From Erinaceus europaeus (taxonomy: Eukaryota; Chordata; Mammalia; Eulipotyphla; Erinaceidae): DNA of 64,000 nt. Positions within the stretch are counted from its first letter, which is position 1; each line of letters opens with the position of its first letter. The notes below the pieces were generated by a model. That model had not been told where the DNA came from. It ran no database searches and was given only the letters and a program-made list of their open reading frames with translations. The stretch is from assembly GCF_950295315.1 (NCBI RefSeq), contig NC_080168.1, positions 401,700 through 465,699 on the forward strand, read 5' to 3'. Shown here one piece after another: positions 49,860 to 59,105 of this stretch. A program made the position numbers and the translations under genes.

Positions 49860-50145
49860 TCTCTCTCTTGCCTCCAAGGTTATTGCTGGGGCTCGGTGCC
49901 TGCACTATGAATCCACTGCTCCTGGAGGCCATTTTCCCCATTTTGTTGCCCTTGTTGTCGTTATTACTGCTGTTGTTAGATAGGACAGAGAGAAATGGAG
50001 AGAGGAGGGGAGACAGAGAGGGGGAGAGACAGACAGACACCTGCAGACCTGCTTCACCGCCTGGGAAGCGACTCCCCTGCAGGTGGGGAGCCGGGCCTTG
50101 CGCTTCGAGTGTGTTTAACCTGCTGTGCTACCACCCGGCCTCCTC
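49860..50145 (-). mobile_element. Family-A SINE, minus strand, with composite tail
   Basis: Antisense family-B-like end (CTCCAAGGTTATTGCTGGGG, CACTATGAATCCACTGCTCC) joined to a family-A body (TTAGATAGGACAGAGAGAAATG, GAAGCGACTCCCCTGCAGG). The B-box region has been lost: GGAGCCGGG runs directly into CCTTGCGC. Confidence 0.8.
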
Positions 50146-50169
50146 TCCCTCAAATTATAGGATAAAAAT

Positions 50170-50440
50170 ACTGAGCTCAGGGGCTGGGCAGGGGAGCACC
50201 CAGCTAAGTGCACATGGTACTGAGTGCAAGGACCCATGCGAGGACCCGGGTTCGCGCCCCTGCTCCCCACCTACAAGGGGGCCACTTCACAAGTGGTGAA
50301 GCAGGGCTGCAGGTGTCTCTCTCTCCTTCTCTGTCTCCCCCTCTCAATTTCTCTGTCCTATTCAATAAAATGGAAAAAATGCCTGCCAGGAGCAGTGGCT
50401 CTGTAGTGCTGGCCCCAAGCCCCAGAGATGGCCCTGCAGG
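50170..50440 (+). mobile_element. Family-B SINE with composite end
   Basis: CCCAGCTAAGTGCACATGG, GGACCCGGGTTCGCGCCCC, AAGGGGGCCACTTCACAAG, AAGCAGGGCTGCAGGTGTC, TCAATTTCTCTGTCCTATTC and the end CCAGGAGCAGTGGCTCTG ... CCAAGCCCCAG. Confidence 0.8.
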
Positions 50441-50539
50441 GGAACAGCGGGCCTGTCACCCAGCAGTGGCCCAGCAGCTGTCCCGCTGGTTATGAGCTCG
50501 AGGTCCCAGGCTCACTCCTGGCACCACATATGCACAGGG

Positions 50540-51110
50540 GAAGCTCTGCCTCTGTGCCACACATGCAGGGACAAAGCTTTAAAGAGCTGGGCCACCTGCC
50601 CAGGCAGACGCCTTGCCCATGTGTCCCGGGGCCTCCCCTCCCCAGAGCCCTGCCCCACTAGGGACAGACAGACACAGGCTGGGGGTGTGGGTCCACCTGC
50701 CAACACCCATGTCCAGCGGAGAAGCAATGACAGAAGCCAGAACTCCCACCTGCTGCTCCCCATAGAGAATTTGGGTCCAGGCTCCCAGAGGGGGAGAAAT
50801 GTCAGGGAGATGCCCAGAGGGCTCTGAGCCCCGACTCCACCAGGACCCGGAGAGAGAAGAGGGAAAAGGAAGGACACTCGGAAGGAGTCGCAGGTGGAGG
50901 TGTGACTGAGGAAGGAGAGAAGGCAGGAGCAGAGGAGAACAGGAGATGCCTATAAATCTAGGCAGTTGTAGGAATACTAGTCAGCCCGTGTCTGTGAGCT
51001 GGGAGAAGCACAGCAGTTTCCAGTGGAGGGGACGGGACACAGAGTCTGGGGGTGGAGTGGGACCCTGTGATCTCATCAAATCAGTATTGTCACTAAAAAG
51101 AAAGAAAGAA
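50540..51110 (+). mobile_element. LINE-1 3'-end-like retroposon
   Basis: The segment 50605-50790 (CCCAGAGCCCTGCCCCACTAG, GTGGGTCCACCTGCCAACAC, GCAATGACAGAAGCCAGAAC, CCCCATAGAGAATTTGGGTC) is nearly identical to 60580-60740, and 50985-51110 matches 4920-5060 and 60745-60830. Three unlinked copies show a dispersed element; the 3' A-rich end (ACTAAAAAGAAAGAAAG) fits retroposition. Assignment to LINE-1 is probable but not certain. Confidence 0.6.
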
Positions 51111-51137
51111 ACAGAACCGAGTATAAAGGCCCACAGG

Positions 51138-51671
51138 TGCCTGGGTGTGCCGGGATGGCCTGAGGGGGCTTCTTCCCGAGCTAGTGCTCTCTGGGTTGGA
51201 GAGAACTCAACTGGAACCCATCTAGGCTGCTGCGTGGGAGAGGGATCAGGAGCTCGTGCCGCACTAACTTCGCAGGAGAGACACTCTGGAACCCTCGGAG
51301 CTGGAAAGCAATTTCCAAGTGTGTTTAATCAGAAGAGCAGCTGCTTTTATACTCTCCAAGTAGGGTGGAAACAGGATGTGACATAGAGAGGGTGGAGCGA
51401 AAAGGGACTGGTGGAAGATCAGGGTGTGACAAGGAGAGGATCAGGGTGTGACAAGGAGAGGATCAGGGTGTGACAAGGAGAGGGGGCGGAGCAGGCGAGA
51501 ATTCTACCACTGAACCGCCAATGCCCTGGAGGGAGTGTGGTGCTTTATGTGAATGTAAAAGTGATTTATGTAAATAGACCAAAGCTTTGAATGGGATCAA
51601 ACCAATCCCTATATAGGCATACCGGTGCTTGGTTAAGCAGAAGCCAGGGGGAGCTGGCATACTATCCAACA
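51138..51671 (-). mobile_element. Solo LTR of an endogenous retrovirus, minus strand
   Basis: 534 bases starting TGTTGGATAG and ending CACCCAGGCA on the minus strand (TG...CA), flanked by CACAGG (51132-51137) and GACAGG (51672-51677), an imperfect 6-bp target duplication. The sense strand has a TATA box TATAAAAG (51344-51351) and an ATTAAA polyadenylation signal (51324-51329) about 20 bases later, and upstream three tandem 22-bp units (plus coordinates 51417-51482) with TTGTCACACCCTGATC. No internal retroviral gene lies beside it, so it is a recombined solo LTR. TSD length suggests class II (ERVK-like), tentatively. It embeds a tRNA-Gly 5' half at 51491-51524. Confidence 0.75.
51491..51524 (-). 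other. tRNA-Gly(GCC) 5'-half-like sequence inside the LTR
   Basis: The 34 bases on the minus strand start GCATTGGCGGTTCAGTGG and end in CTCGCCTGC. They match the first 34 bases of mammalian tRNA-Gly-GCC at all but one position (C for T at base 8, from memory), then stop matching inside the anticodon. The A-box region is included; the anticodon-to-3' half is absent, so this is not a functional tRNA gene. Confidence 0.75.
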
Positions 51672-51795
51672 GACAGGAGCCATGCTGAGGGCAGCAGGGG
51701 CCCGTGTCCAGGCCGGGACCTCTCCCTCTCTGTCCTCTGCCTCCCGGCCCAGCCTCCCTGGAGATGCGTCCCAGTCTCCAGTTCAGCTGGCTCAG
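51672..51795. other. Unique spacer
   Basis: About 125 C-rich bases between the LTR and the next C-rich array; no gene recognised. Confidence 0.3.
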
Positions 51796-51799
51796 ACCT

Positions 51800-52915
51800 C
51801 AGTTCCCAGTCCCAGGCCCCCAGCCACCTAGCACCCAGACACTCAGCACCAACTACTCAGCACCCAGCACCCCAGGCTTGAGGCCCCAAGCCATCCAGTA
51901 CCCAGACACCCAACACCCAGCAACCCTACCCGGCACCATGCAAACCAGCCCCAAGCCTCTCATCTATCCAGAGTCCAGCCACCCAAACACTAGCACCTAG
52001 CTACCCAGTACCCAGGCCCCAGCACCCAGGCCCCCAACACCCAGGCCCCAAGCCCCCAGCACCCAGTCACCCAGCACTCAGGCTCCCAGCACCCAGGCCC
52101 CCAGCTCCTAGGCCCCAGGGACCCAGCCCCTAGCCACCCTGCACATAGGCCCCCAGTCCCTAGCCCCCAGAACCCAGTCCCCCAGCAACCAGCCTCCAAG
52201 CACCCAGGCCACAGCACTCAGCACCCAGTCCCCAGCTACCAAGCCCCCATGCTCTCAGCACCCAGTCCCCCAGCACCCAAGCCCCCATGCTCCCAGCACG
52301 CAGTCCCCCAGAACCCAATCCCCCAACCCCCTAGCACCCAGCTCTCCAGCCCCTAGACCCCCAGCTCCCCAGCCCCCAGCCCTCCAGTCCCCAGATCCAG
52401 CATCCAGCCCCCAGACCCCCAGCTCCCAGCATCCAGCCCCCAGCATCCAGCCCCCAGATCCAGCCCCCAGCATCCAGCCCCCAGCATCCAGCCCCCAGAT
52501 CCAGCCCCCAGCATCCAGCCCCCAGATCCAGCCCCCAGATCCAGCCCCCAGATCCAGCCCCCAGATCCAGCCCCCAGCATCCAGCCCCCAGCCCCCAGAT
52601 CCAGCCCCCAGCATCCAGCCCCCAGCATCCAGCCCCCAGCCCCCAGATCCAGCCCCCAGCATCCAGCCCCCAGCATCCAGCCCCCAGCATCCAGCCCCCA
52701 GCCCCCAGCATCCAGCCCCCAGCATCCAGCCCCCAGCATCCAGCCCCCAGCCCACAGCATCCAGCCCACAGCATCCAGCCCCCAGCATCCAGCCCCCAGC
52801 CCCCAGCATCCAGCCCTCAAGCCCCCAGATCTAGCCCCCAGCCCTCAAGCCCCCAGACCCAGCCCCCAGCCCCAGCCCCCAGCCCCCGGGCCCCCAGTAC
52901 CCAGCCCCCACCGTG
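51800..52915 (+). repeat. C-rich minisatellite, 13/14-bp CCAGCCCCCAGCAT units
   Basis: 51800-52380 is degenerate (CACCCAGGCCCCCAG, AGCACCCAGTCCCC). 52390-52915 is regular: CATCCAGCCCCCAG (14) alternating with ATCCAGCCCCCAG (13) and CCCCCAG doubled. Minus-strand frames rich in GAGCWGLDAGG are repeat products. Confidence 0.96.
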
Positions 52916-53196
52916 TCTTTGACTCCTACCCTCCAGCATCCTTGTTCTGTCTGCTGGGATCTGCTATCACAGGGAGCAGGTGCTTGGCAGAGACCCCTGG
53001 GTGCCTTCCCCTGCTCGCCACCCCCACCCGGGGTCTCAGCTCTCTGAAGCTACACCTGCCCCCCATGTCCAGTCAAGTCACCCTCTTTCTTTATCAGTGC
53101 TTTAATAATCCCAAGGCTGTAGGGCAGTCCCACAGTCCCACCACCAGAGTTCTGGGTCCCATCCCCTCCATTGGAAACTCCCTGTTCTTTTCTCTT

Positions 53197-53199
<3 letters not shown>
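52916..53199. other. Unique spacer, no gene seen
   Basis: Mixed-composition DNA; CAGTCAAGTCACCCTCTTTC and GGTCCCATCCCCTCCATTGG near 53070-53170 resemble the antisense of the L1 3'-end element at 4920-5060, so a decayed antisense copy is possible. Confidence 0.4.
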
Positions 53200-53237
<38 letters not shown>

Positions 53238-53505
53238 TTCCTCCAGCATTATTGCTGGGGCTTGGTACCTGCACTACGAAACTATGAACCCACTGCTCCT
53301 GGGGCCATTTTTCCCATTTTATTGGACAGGACAGAGAGAGATTGAGAGAAGAGGGAGATAGAGAGACAGAGAGACCCTGCAGCCCTGCTCCACTGCTTGT
53401 GAAGCTTCCCCCCTGCAGGTGGGGAGCGGGGGCTTGAACCTGGGTCCTTGTGCTTAGTACCATGCGCACTGAACTGGGTGTGCCCTGCCTGGCCCCCTCC
53501 CAGAG
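53200..53505 (-). mobile_element. Family-B SINE, minus strand, with composite tail and (CT)n
   Basis: (CT)n at 53202-53230, then CAGCATTATTGCTGGGGC, CATTTTATTGGACAGGACAG, GCTCCACTGCTTGTGAAGC, GGGGGCTTGAACCTGGG and CTGGGTGTGCCCTGCCTGG. Confidence 0.85.
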
Positions 53506-53524
53506 TCTTTATCCAAAAACTCAC

Positions 53525-53740
53525 GAGAGGCCGTGCGGTGGCGCACCTGGTTAAGCACTCACATTACAGCGCACAAGGACCTGCAGGGGGGAAGCTTCAC
53601 AGGTGGTGAGGCAGGGCTGCAGGGGTCTCTGTCTCTCCCCCTCTCTGTCTTCCCCTCCCCTCTCCATTTCTGGCTGTCCCCATCCAACAAATAGAGAAAC
53701 TTTAAAAGAAGAAGAAGAAAAAAATTAAAGAAAGCCTCTG
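53525..53740 (+). mobile_element. Family-B SINE with deleted B-box region
   Basis: Head GGCCGTGCGGTGGCGCACC and GGTTAAGCACTCACATTAC, then CACAAGGACCTGCAGGGGGG with the GGTTCGAGCCCC segment missing, followed by a normal body, CATCCAACAAATAGAG and an A-rich tail. Loses the B box in the same way as the family-A copy at 667. Confidence 0.85.
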
Positions 53741-54104
53741 GGAGAAGCGCGAGGCCTCGGCTCACACTTGAGCCCGTGTGGGGTGCCTGTGTGCCCCAAG
53801 ACCTCCTCAGACCATGGGCTTCTGACCCACGAGATTTTCTCAGTTCTCAGGCCCCTGGCAACTGGCTATAGTCCCCACCCTCAAACCCGCCGTAGCCACC
53901 CCCAACCTCCTGCCGGACCCCCTCTCTCTCCTGAACTCTCTGCCTCTCTGTCGCAGCTGTGTGCAACACATCCGGGGTTGTGGTGGGGACAGGAGGCGGA
54001 CTCCCTGCTATCACACCCTTCCCACCAGGAAGACCTTGGACTAGAACCCTGGTACCACAGGAGGAGGCTGACACAGTGACAGGGGAAGCTCCAGACATCT
54101 GTGT
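53741..54104. other. Unique spacer, no gene seen
   Basis: About 360 bases of C-rich DNA; 54020-54100 (ACTAGAACCCTGGTACCAC) may be a decayed SINE. No exon recognised. Confidence 0.35.
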
Positions 54105-54275
54105 GTCTCTCTCTTTATTAAAATATTTTATTTATTCATTAATGAGAAAGATAGGAGGGGGAGAGACAGTAGACATCACTTTGGTACAGGTGCTGCAGGG
54201 ACTGAACCTGGGACCTCATGCTTGAGAATCCAGTGCTTTCTCCACTGCGCCACCTCCTGGACCGCTGTGCGTCTG
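54105..54275 (-). mobile_element. tRNA-Lys-like SINE, minus strand
   Basis: The minus strand gives GGTCCAGGAGGTGGCGCAG, TGGAGAAAGCACTGGATTC, CAAGCATGAGGTCCCAGG, TTCAGTCCCTGCAGCACC and an AATAAATAAAATATTTTA tail. Confidence 0.85.
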
Positions 54276-54429
54276 CACCTGAAGGAATGTAGCAACAGCA
54301 CTGATACCAGGTCGCTCCAGGACCCAGGGCGTTGCGCTGTCCGGTGTGTGGCCGCCTATCCCCGGCCCGGGCCCTGCCCACTGCACCGTCCTCCCCGCCC
54401 CGCCAGCGGCCATCGGCCAGCGGAAGTGT
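54276..54429. other. Unique spacer
   Basis: About 150 GC-rich bases leading into the next AT-rich block. Confidence 0.3.
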
Positions 54430-54525
54430 GTCATCAGCATACATTACTTCCCTATTAGCTTGCTTCTCAGTTGCGCATCTGAAACACCCTGATTCCCGCT
54501 AATTGCAATTTCTCAGTCAGCGCCC
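54430..54525. promoter_or_regulatory. AT-rich candidate enhancer, left block
   Basis: GCATACATTACTTCCC, CCTATTAGCTTGCTTC and CCCGCTAATTGCAATTTC in under 100 unique bases, followed by a GC-rich spacer and the companion block at 54655. Confidence 0.5.
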
Positions 54526-54654
54526 GCCGGGCGGGGGCCGCACCCCAGGCCCTTCCTTCCTGCCTGCCGTGGCCCGCGAGCGGATCCCTGGGGTGCTGGG
54601 AGCTCCGTCCCTGCCCCCAGCCGGAGCCGAGACCCCCAGACAACTGAACTGGCT

Positions 54655-54920
54655 CCTGGAGGATCTGCGGTTATCGTGACCAGGCCGATTCCTCAGGAAT
54701 CCACGGGGTCTGCCGGCCTGGCCCGGCCGCAGCTAATGGAGACCGTTGGCGCGGGCCTCCAGCCGGAGTCTCGCAATCAGCCTTAATGAAGAAGATGGGA
54801 CGCTAATTCCGGGTCTCTCTCCGGCTTGTGAATCAGAGTAACAAGTGGGGCTCCGGCGGGTGAGAGGTGTCATTAGCCTTGATTCACGAGCACTCAGGAG
54901 CTTTGACGTCATTGGGCAGC
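54655..54920. promoter_or_regulatory. AT-rich candidate enhancer, right block
   Basis: CGCAGCTAATGGAGACCG, CAATCAGCCTTAATGAAG, GGGACGCTAATTCCGG, TGTGAATCAGAGTAAC, GTCATTAGCCTTGATTC and the CRE-like TTTGACGTCATTGG. No repeats; the C-rich array starts directly after it. Confidence 0.6.
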
Positions 54921-54969
54921 CAGCACCCCAACCATGCCAACAGAACCCGGGCTGGGGGCCCACCAGTCC

Positions 54970-55622
54970 TGCCGCCCACCACCGCCCCTCCCCACCCCCA
55001 CTGCCCCCCCACCCCTCCTGACCCCCACAGCCCCCCCACTGCCCCTCCTGCCCCCCACGGCCCCTTCTGCCCCCCACGGCCCCCCACTGCCCCTCCTGAC
55101 CCCCACTGCCCCCTCCTGCCCCTCCTGCCCCCCACTGCCCCTCCTGACCCCCACTGCCCCCTCCTGCCCCCCTCCTGCCCCCCACTGCCCCCCTGCCCCC
55201 ACTGCCCCTCCTGCCCCCCACTGCCCCCCACTGTCCCCCACTGCCCTCCTGACCCCCACTGCCCCCACGGCCCCTCCTGCCCCCCACTGCCCCCACTGCC
55301 CCTCCTGACCCCCACTGCCCCTCCTGACCCCCACTGCCCCCTCCTGCCCCTCCTGCCCCCCACTGCCCCTCTGACCCCCACTGCCCCCTCCTGCCCCCCA
55401 CTGCCCCCCTGCCCCCCACTGCCCCTCCTGCCCCCCACTGCCCCCCACTGCCCTCCTGACCCCCACTGCCCCCCACGGCCCCTCCTGCCCCCACTGCCCC
55501 CACTGCCCCCCACTGCCCCTCCTGACCCCCATGGCCCCTCCTGCCCCCCACTGCCCCCCACTGCCCCTCCTGACCCCCACTGCCCCTCCTGCCCCCCACT
55601 GCCCCTCCTGACCACCCCCGGC
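54970..55622 (+). repeat. 19-bp C-rich minisatellite (CCCCTCCTGACCCCCACTG)
   Basis: About 33 copies alternating CCTGACCCCCACTG and CCTGCCCCCCACTG, with variants CACGG for CACTG. Every unit has runs of four to six C, so the plus strand can form i-motifs and the minus strand G-quadruplexes. Pro/Thr/Cys and Gly/Gln/Trp frames are repeat products. Confidence 0.97.
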
Positions 55623-56180
55623 CCCCCACCCCTCCCCCACTGCGCCTGGCCTTGGCTGCTGGCTCCTGCTCTGTCCGACATGCGCAGAACTATGTGGGGA
55701 GCGGACGCCACGCCTGGGCAGCACGAGTGGGCACACACGTCACGTGCTGTTAGGCTGTGCCCACATGAGCTGACGTCCGGGCAGAGGCCGCAGCTTCAGG
55801 GCCGTCTCTCTGCCCCCTGAGGCCCAGGCCCCTGGACAGCAGGCAGCCCCCCCCCAACCCCCTGTGTGGACGCTGCTCCCCGGGCCCCGGGCCCGTCCCC
55901 GTGGGTGGCAGCTGGCAGGGCTGTGCCAGCCCCCGCGCTCACCCGCTTTCTGTGTGGCCACGCGGAGCCCCCGTGCCGCCTCCCCCTGCAGCCCAGGTGG
56001 GGAAACGGGGGTCCCTCCCTGGGCCACGCGCTGGGCTCCGGTGGTACCGGGCATCGAACCCGGGGCCCTGGGCCCTGCTCTGCCACCCCCCAGCCGCTGG
56101 GTTTGTCGCTGCCGGCAGCAGCCTGTCTCTGGGGCTCTTGCGGCACGTGGGTCCACCACGCCCGGCAGCCGGTTCTCACT
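55623..56180. other. GC-rich unique DNA with a SINE remnant
   Basis: GGTGGTACCGGGCATCGAACC near 56040 looks like the antisense B box of a decayed SINE. No exon recognised. Confidence 0.4.
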
Positions 56181-56184
56181 GTTT

Positions 56185-56335
56185 GATTTGACAGAGACAG
56201 AGAGACATCAAGGGGGAGAGAGACAGAGAGACCCCTGCAGCCCTGCTGCACCACTTGCAAAGCTTTCCCCCTGCAGGTGGGGACCGGGGGCTTGAACCCG
56301 GGTCCTTGCACGTGGTACCCTGTCCCGGCCCATTC
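56185..56335 (-). mobile_element. Family-B SINE, minus strand
   Basis: GATTTGACAGAGACAGAGAG, CCTGCAGCCCTGCTGCACC, GCAAAGCTTTCCCCCTGC and GGGGGCTTGAACCCGGGTCC on the plus strand are antisense family-B landmarks. The head is truncated. Confidence 0.8.
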
Positions 56336-56879
56336 TTACTACTGCTTGTACGAGGGGCGTCACAGCTCTGGGCCATCTGTCCACTCAAAGGGAGGGACGC
56401 CCAGCACCTGAGCTTCCTCTGTTGTCATGATATTTCTCAGGCGGCGCCAGGGCTCATGCTCCCTCCCTCAGCCTGCCCGGCGAGCTCTCTCTCCACCTGG
56501 GAGCCTCTTCTCTCTTGGGTACGACCCCTCACCTGTCCTTGACCTGTCCATGATCAAGGCGGAGGCCGACGTGCCTCTGGGCGCCCCCCGAGTCCTGACC
56601 GGGGAGTCCTGACCGGGGAGACGGGTGTGGGGCGATGCCCCGAGCACGGGGCCGCGGGAGGGTGTCACCAGGCAGTGGGGTCACACGGGGGGGGGGGGGA
56701 GGGCATGTCGGCACAAACACCCAGAATCCCCTTGGGCCCTCACAGCTCTGATGGGGGGTGCGAGGCAGGGTGGCGCTCAGCTCAGGCCCACGCTGCTCAG
56801 ACGGAACCTGGGAGCTCAGGCACCTGGTCCTGTGCTCTGCCCCTGAGCCGTCTCCCCGGCCGTCTGGTCCCCCACAGTG
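56336..56879. other. Unique DNA, no gene seen
   Basis: Mixed sequence; 56345-56420 may be decayed L1 and 56780-56850 a decayed family-C SINE (GGAACCTGGGAGCTCAGGC). Duplicated CCTGACCGGGGAGT at 56595-56620. Poly-G near 56689. Confidence 0.35.
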
Positions 56880-57400
56880 CTGTGGCTGGACACAATATCA
56901 TCTTTTTGATGCAGAGTAGTATTCACGGTAGTCTATATCCCAGAACTTCTCACCCAGCCGCCTGGGGACGGGCATCTAGGCCGCGTCCACTCTGGCTGCT
57001 GTGAACAGTGCAGCTGTGGACACAGGCCGTGTCCCTTCTGCTTGGTGTCTGAGTGTCCACCGGACACACGTCTCAGAGTGGGATGCCTGGGTCGTCAGGT
57101 GACTCCATGTTTGTTCGTCTGAGGACGGTCCACACGGTCTCCACAGGGGCCGCCCGTCGGCATCCCCCCAGCGGTGGACAGAGTCCCTGTTCCCCGGCCG
57201 CTCCAGCACCTGTGCTCCCCTGCTTGTTGGTGGAGCCCTTCTCCAGGGCGGGAGACGGGTCTCAGTGTGGCTCTGATTGGCCTTTCTCTCACGATGGGTG
57301 AAGTGGAGCGTTTCTTCCTGTCTGTGGGCCGCGTGTCTCTTCTTTAGAAAACTGTCTGCTGAGTTCTCTGGCCCACATTTTTATTGGTTATAGCCAAAAC
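56880..57400 (-). mobile_element. LINE-1 3' UTR, antisense, about 520 bp
   Basis: In order on plus: TTTGATGCAGAGTAGTATTC, CCCAGAACTTCTCACCCAGC, GCTGCTGTGAACAGTGCAGC, GGACGGTCCACACGGTCTCC, CTGTCTGCTGAGTTCTCTGG and CCCACATTTTTATTGGTTA. This is the standard mammalian L1 3' UTR order read in antisense. The longest L1 remnant in the window; several CpG-rich substitutions make it look aged. Confidence 0.85.
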
Positions 57401-57404
57401 TTAA

Positions 57405-57690
57405 AAAGAATTATTTATATTTATTTATTTTCCCCTTTTGTTGCCCTTTTTTGTAGTTATTGTTGTTGTTGTTGATGTCGTTGTTAGATAGGACAGAGAG
57501 AAATGGAGAGAGGAGGGGGAAGACAGAGAGGGGGAGAGAAAGACAGACACCTGCAGACCTGCTTCACCACCTGTGAAGCGACTCTCCTGCAGGTGGGAGC
57601 CGGGGGCTCGAACTGGGATCCTGACGCCGGTCCTGTGTGCTTGGCGCACGTACACTTAACCTGCTGTGCTACTGCCCTGAGCCAGACATT
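57405..57690 (-). mobile_element. Family-A SINE, minus strand, inserted at the L1 edge
   Basis: TTATTTTCCCCTTTTGTTGCC tail, GTTAGATAGGACAGAGAGAAATG-type body, GGGGGCTCGAACTGGGATCC and CTTAACCTGCTGTGCTACTG head. It lies directly against the L1 3' UTR. Confidence 0.88.
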
Positions 57691-57717
57691 TCTGATGGGC
57701 CGAAAATCCCCAAAGGG

Positions 57718-58590
57718 CGGGGCCAGGTGGGGGTGCACCCGGTTAAGCGCAAGGACCCCGCACCAGGACCCTGCTTGCTTCGAGCCTCCAGTTTCCCAAC
57801 TGCAGGAAGAAGCTGTACGAACGGTGGGAGCAGCTCTGCAGGCTGTGTGTGTGAGTGTGTGTGTGTGTGAGTGTGTGTATGAGTGTGTGTGTGTGAGTGA
57901 GTGTGTGTGTGTGTGTGAGTGTTTGTGAGAGTGTTTGTCTGTATGTGTGTGAGTGTGTATGTGAATGTGTGTGTGAGTGTGTGTGAGTGTGTGTGTGAGT
58001 GTGTGTGTGTGTGAGTGTGTGTGTGAGTGTGTGTGTGAGTGTGTGTGACTGTGTGTGTGTGAGTGTGTGTGTGTGGGTGTGTGGGTGTGAGTGTGTGTGT
58101 GAGTGTGTGTGTGAGTGTGTGTGTGAGTGTGTGTGTGAGTGTGTGTGAGTGTGTGTGTGAGTGTGTGTGAGTGTGTGAGTGTGTGTGTGTGTGAGTGTGT
58201 GTGTGTGAGTGTGTGTGACTGTGTGTGTGTGAGTGTGTGTGTGTGTGTGAGTGTGTGTGTGAGTGTGTGTGTGAGTTGTGTGTGAGTGTGTGTGAGTGTC
58301 GAGTGTGTGTGTGTGTGTGTGTGTGTGTGAGTGTGTGTGTGAGTGTGTGAGAGTGTGTGTGTGAGAGTGTGTGTGTGTGAGTGTGAGTGTGTGTGTGTGT
58401 GTGTGTGTGAGTGTGTGTGTGTGTGTGAGTGTGTGTGTGAGTGTGTGTCTTTTCCTCTCAGTTTCTCTCTGTCCTGTGCAATAAATTGAAAAAAATTGCC
58501 TCAGGAGCAGTGGATTCACACACAGTGCTGGAACTGAGCCCCAGCGATCACCCCGGAGGCAACAAAATAAAATAAAACTCATGAAGGGCC
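57718..58590 (+). mobile_element. Family-B SINE split by a 600-bp GT expansion
   Basis: The 5' half (GGCCAGGTGGGGGTGCACC, GGTTAAGCGCAAGGACCC) lies at 57718-57842 and the 3' half (TTTCTCTCTGTCCTGTGCAA, TAAATTGAAAAAAATTGCC, CAGGAGCAGTGGATTCACAC, AGCGATCACCCCGGAGGC) at 58450-58590. Between them the SINE's short GTGT/CT segment has grown into a GT-rich microsatellite. Confidence 0.8.
57843..58449 (+). repeat. GT-rich microsatellite inside a SINE
   Basis: About 600 bases of GTGTGTGTGAGTGTGTG blocks with occasional GTGACTG, GTGGGTG and GTATG variants. Thr/His/Ser minus-strand frames are repeat products. Confidence 0.97.
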
Positions 58591-59105
58591 GAGCAGACCG
58601 CGTGCTCTTACTCTCGGCGACGCCACCGGGCCCGTCCTCCCACAGGACGGCTGCAAACCCCTCTGCTGTCCAGGCAGAGGCGACCACGGGCTCCCTGGAA
58701 GGGGCCGAGCGGCAGACAGGACAGATGCGGAGCGGAGGGACCCGCAGCCGGGGAGGCGAGGACACAGACGCCGTCCTCGGTGGACACTGACCTCACGGCC
58801 GTGGGCCGGGCATCCCTTACATGCGTGGGGGGCCGCAGAGCCCTCCGTCCGGCAGGGGTCCCCGGGTGACCGCATCCTGGCCGGGGACGTCCCCAGCTCG
58901 GCCCGGAGGGAATCGGCCGAATCAGTCACGGCACAGTGACCGACGGAGTGGCGGCCGGGCGGCGGTAGCGGCACGGAGACGGCCGGCTTTCCTGCCCACT
59001 GGCTCCGCGTCTGCAGCCCGAGTGTGTCGCCACCCGCCTGTGTGACGGTTTTCGATTCCTCGGCTCACTCACGTGAATCAGGCATGGTTTCCCATAATGA
59101 CCATC
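58591..59105. other. GC-rich unique DNA, no gene seen
   Basis: About 500 bases with CpGs and several overlapping open frames, but no recognised domain, splice pair or element. Confidence 0.4.

Noticed and set aside
51491..51524. Functional tRNA-Gly gene
   Set aside because: Only the first 34 bases are present; the anticodon arm, T arm with B box, and acceptor 3' strand are missing.
51138..51671. Complete provirus
   Set aside because: No second LTR or gag/pol-like frame within several kb; flanking 6-bp repeats enclose the single LTR.
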